Below, one piece after another: positions 6,202-7,889 of a stretch of 7,889 nucleotides of DNA (position 1 is the first letter of the stretch; every line of letters starts with the position of its first letter). The position numbers and the translations under genes were made by a program. The stretch spans positions 1 through 7,889 of the forward strand of contig NZ_JARVGN010000057.1 in the NCBI RefSeq assembly GCF_029762515.1, in the 5' to 3' direction. The notes under the pieces are model-generated. The model ran no database searches. It was not told the origin of the DNA and saw nothing but the letters and a program-made list of their open reading frames with translations. This DNA comes from Methanocalculus sp. (GTDB taxonomy: Archaea; Halobacteriota; Methanomicrobia; Methanomicrobiales; Methanocorpusculaceae).

Positions 6202-7889
6202 AGAGATCCCCTCTCACGCGGGCGATCACATCATCGGGGTTTCTGAAGTAATCCATTAAAATGGCAGAAACATCCTTATAATGCCTAATTTTCCGTATTC
6301 TCATCCATTCAAGAACCTCCTGCCTCCGTTTCAGCTCCTCCTGGATTCTCTCGTCATCCCATCCGCGCTCCTCCATGATATCCTCAAGGATATAGGATTT
6401 CCCTGAATAGGAGATCTCATCTGTCGAGGGTTTCCACCTGAAGACTTCATTGGTGATCAGTTCGTTTGTCCGTGGATCGATATCGAGGATCTCGATAATC
6501 TGCTTGTTTCTTCGGATCCTCTGCCCCCCCACACGTGCCTGAACCTGGATAGAGACGAGATCGAGTGCTGAGAGCATATTCCTTGGCACATTCATCGGCG
6601 GGTTCTCAAGCCGGTGTACAACACTTGAAACCGAATCCGCATGGGTAGTTGAGTACGTGATATGGCCGGTACTCATTGCCTGGAAGAGTGTCAGTGCCTC
6701 TCTCCCACGCACCTCACCGACAAGAAGGTATTCGGGACGCTGCCTGAGGGCAGCTCTCAGAAGTTCGTAGAGATCGATCTCGCCACGCCCACCCGTATCA
6801 AAGGAGTCGCGGGTGACACTTGGGATCCAGTTCGCGTGAGGGAGCTTCAGTTCACGCGTATCTTCGAGTGTGATGATCTTTGCAAGCGGAGGCATGAAGA
6901 GGGAGATTGCATTCAGCGAGGTTGTCTTCCCGGACGCTGTTCCTCCTGCAAAGATGCATGACTTGCCGCTCTCAACGGCAAGCCAGAGAAATGCTATCGA
7001 GAGGGGGGAGAAGGTCTTCCATTCGATGAGGTCTGTCGGGGTGATCGGCTCATCACGGAACTTCCTGATCGTAAAGGTCGATCCATGTGCAGTCACCTCG
7101 GTTCCGAGAGTCATCTGGATACGGGATCCATCCGACATTGTTGCATCCAGAATCGGCTCCGCAATCGAGATATATTTTCCAGCCCTCTGCGCAAGTTTTG
7201 TCACAAATGAATCCAGATCAACAGAACTGGTATAGCAGAGCGATGTCTTAATCGACTCATACCGGGTATGGTAGACGAAGATCGGCGACTTCAGCCCGTC
7301 ACAGGAGATATCCTCAATGAACGGGTCATGCATAATCGGATCGATCAGTCCGTCCCCTATGAACTCACAATCCATCCGGTAATGGATCTTCTCCTCTTCG
7401 ACAGGAGTGAGGCTGAGATCAAAGTCTTCGATGATCCTGCGGCTGGCCTCTCTGAGTAGTTTCCGTGTCTCCTCCCTGGAGAGACCACGGGTGCTGATAT
7501 CCAGTGTCTCAAAGAGCCGGTTTTTAATCTCGTTGTATAACGCTTCTTCGCCTTCTGTCAGCAGGGGCTCTATGACCTGGTAGGTGTATTCATGGGAGAG
7601 GACATCGTAGAGGATTCTGATATATGCATACGGGGGGTGTACCGGGTAGAGCTCAACCTCCTCGACACCGGGCGGAGGTGTATATCGAAGATCGAGCAAT
7701 GGGCCGTGGGTATCAGGATGGTACTCCTCGCGCAGACGTCTTTTAGGTGAGAGTCTCTGGAGAATGGAGGGTTTTTTCGATCCTTTCCCATCCAAAACAG
7801 GCTCATCTTTCTCTGATGGCTTCTCAATTACGACCTCTTCGGGGATGGGGATCTGTTTCTTCTCTATGACCACCTCCTGGAGTGGGATC
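6188..7889 (-). CDS. Type II/IV secretion (TadA/ArlI/GspE-type) ATPase, 5' end outside window
   Basis: This cytoplasmic hexameric ATPase powers pilus, archaellum or secretion assembly. Residues are numbered here from a GTG at 7873. An N-terminal basic/proline region precedes a domain with PVHPPYAYIRI at 77-87 and YQVIEPLL at 98-105, typical of archaeal members. The catalytic core shows the Walker A motif GGTASGKT at 310-317, the Asp box ITLEDTRELKLPH at 334-346, the Walker B region LLVGEVRGREA at 383-393, and the His box STGHITYSTTHADS at 401-414; all are intact. The C-terminus (RHYKDVSAILMDYF) is also archaeal-like. The GTG at 7873 is probably not the true start. The frame stays open to the window end as IPLQEV, a near copy of downstream sequence, and GGAGGTG overlaps the GTG rather than preceding it. 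The gene leads an operon with the two platform genes. Which machine it drives is unknown, as no pilin is in view. Confidence 0.93.
   Translation of the reverse strand, partial: IPLQEVVIEKKQIPIPEEVVIEKPSEKDEPVLDGKGSKKPSILQRLSPKRRLREEYHPDTHGPLLDLRYTPPPGVEEVELYPVHPPYAYIRILYDVLSHEYTYQVIEPLLTEGEEALYNEIKNRLFETLDISTRGLSREETRKLLREASRRIIEDFDLSLTPVEEEKIHYRMDCEFIGDGLIDPIMHDPFIEDISCDGLKSPIFVYHTRYESIKTSLCYTSSVDLDSFVTKLAQRAGKYISIAEPILDATMSDGSRIQMTLGTEVTAHGSTFTIRKFRDEPITPTDLIEWKTFSPLSIAFLWLAVESGKSCIFAGGTASGKTTSLNAISLFMPPLAKIITLEDTRELKLPHANWIPSVTRDSFDTGGRGEIDLYELLRAALRQRPEYLLVGEVRGREALTLFQAMSTGHITYSTTHADSVSSVVHRLENPPMNVPRNMLSALDLVSIQVQARVGGQRIRRNKQIIEILDIDPRTNELITNEVFRWKPSTDEISYSGKSYILEDIMEERGWDDERIQEELKRRQEVLEWMRIRKIRHYKDVSAILMDYFRNPDDVIARVRGDLYEQV
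7820..7888 (-). repeat. Two-unit peptide repeat at the visible N-terminus of the ATPase
   Basis: In the ATPase frame the window end reads IPLQEVVIEKKQ, followed at once by IPIPEEVVIEK. These are two similar 11-12 residue units, with I-P and EVVIEK shared and one residue of length difference. At the DNA level the copies have diverged, so this is an old repeat. More units may lie beyond the window. It suggests an extended, charged N-terminal tail. Confidence 0.45.

Overview
This window looks like part of a methanogenic euryarchaeon chromosome, most likely Methanomicrobiales or a close relative. The evidence is an archaeal translation initiation factor aIF1 with its N-terminal four-cysteine zinc knuckle, a cobyric acid synthase of corrinoid biosynthesis, and an archaeal-type secretion/pilus ATPase followed by two TadC/ArlJ-like membrane proteins. 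Archaeal TATA boxes also lie about 28-30 nt before several start codons, which implies leaderless mRNAs. The order-level placement is an inference from gene content and composition. The DNA is compact and almost fully coding. I see no RNA genes, insertion sequences, CRISPR arrays or phage genes. No stretch over 300 bases lacks a gene.

Layout. At 1-1145 (minus) there is a sugar-1-phosphate nucleotidyltransferase with a C-terminal left-handed beta-helix; its 3' end leaves the window. At 1233-1977 (plus) there are two translationally coupled cysteine-rich genes: a YkgJ-type CxxCxxCC protein and an unrecognised 88-residue four-to-five-cysteine protein. At 1985-3820 (minus) there is a two-gene operon of cobyric acid synthase followed by a ribbon-helix-helix protein, whose Shine-Dalgarno sequence overlaps the synthase stop codon. 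At 3940-4245 (plus) is aIF1, divergent from the synthase. At 4293-7889 (minus) is a tightly packed operon transcribed as ATPase, first TadC-like protein, second TadC-like protein; the 5' end of the ATPase leaves the window.

How they work together. The last operon encodes the motor and the two-part inner-membrane platform of a type IV pilus/archaellum-like machine. No pilin or prepilin peptidase is visible, so the substrate is unknown. The nucleotidyltransferase supplies an activated sugar for surface polysaccharide or glycan synthesis. The synthase acts late in corrinoid synthesis, which supports methanogenesis methyltransferases. The two cysteine-rich proteins and the ribbon-helix-helix protein are the least understood parts. 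I found no convincing evidence of a wholly new multi-gene system; the best leads are the coupled cysteine-rich pair and the regulator embedded in the corrinoid operon.
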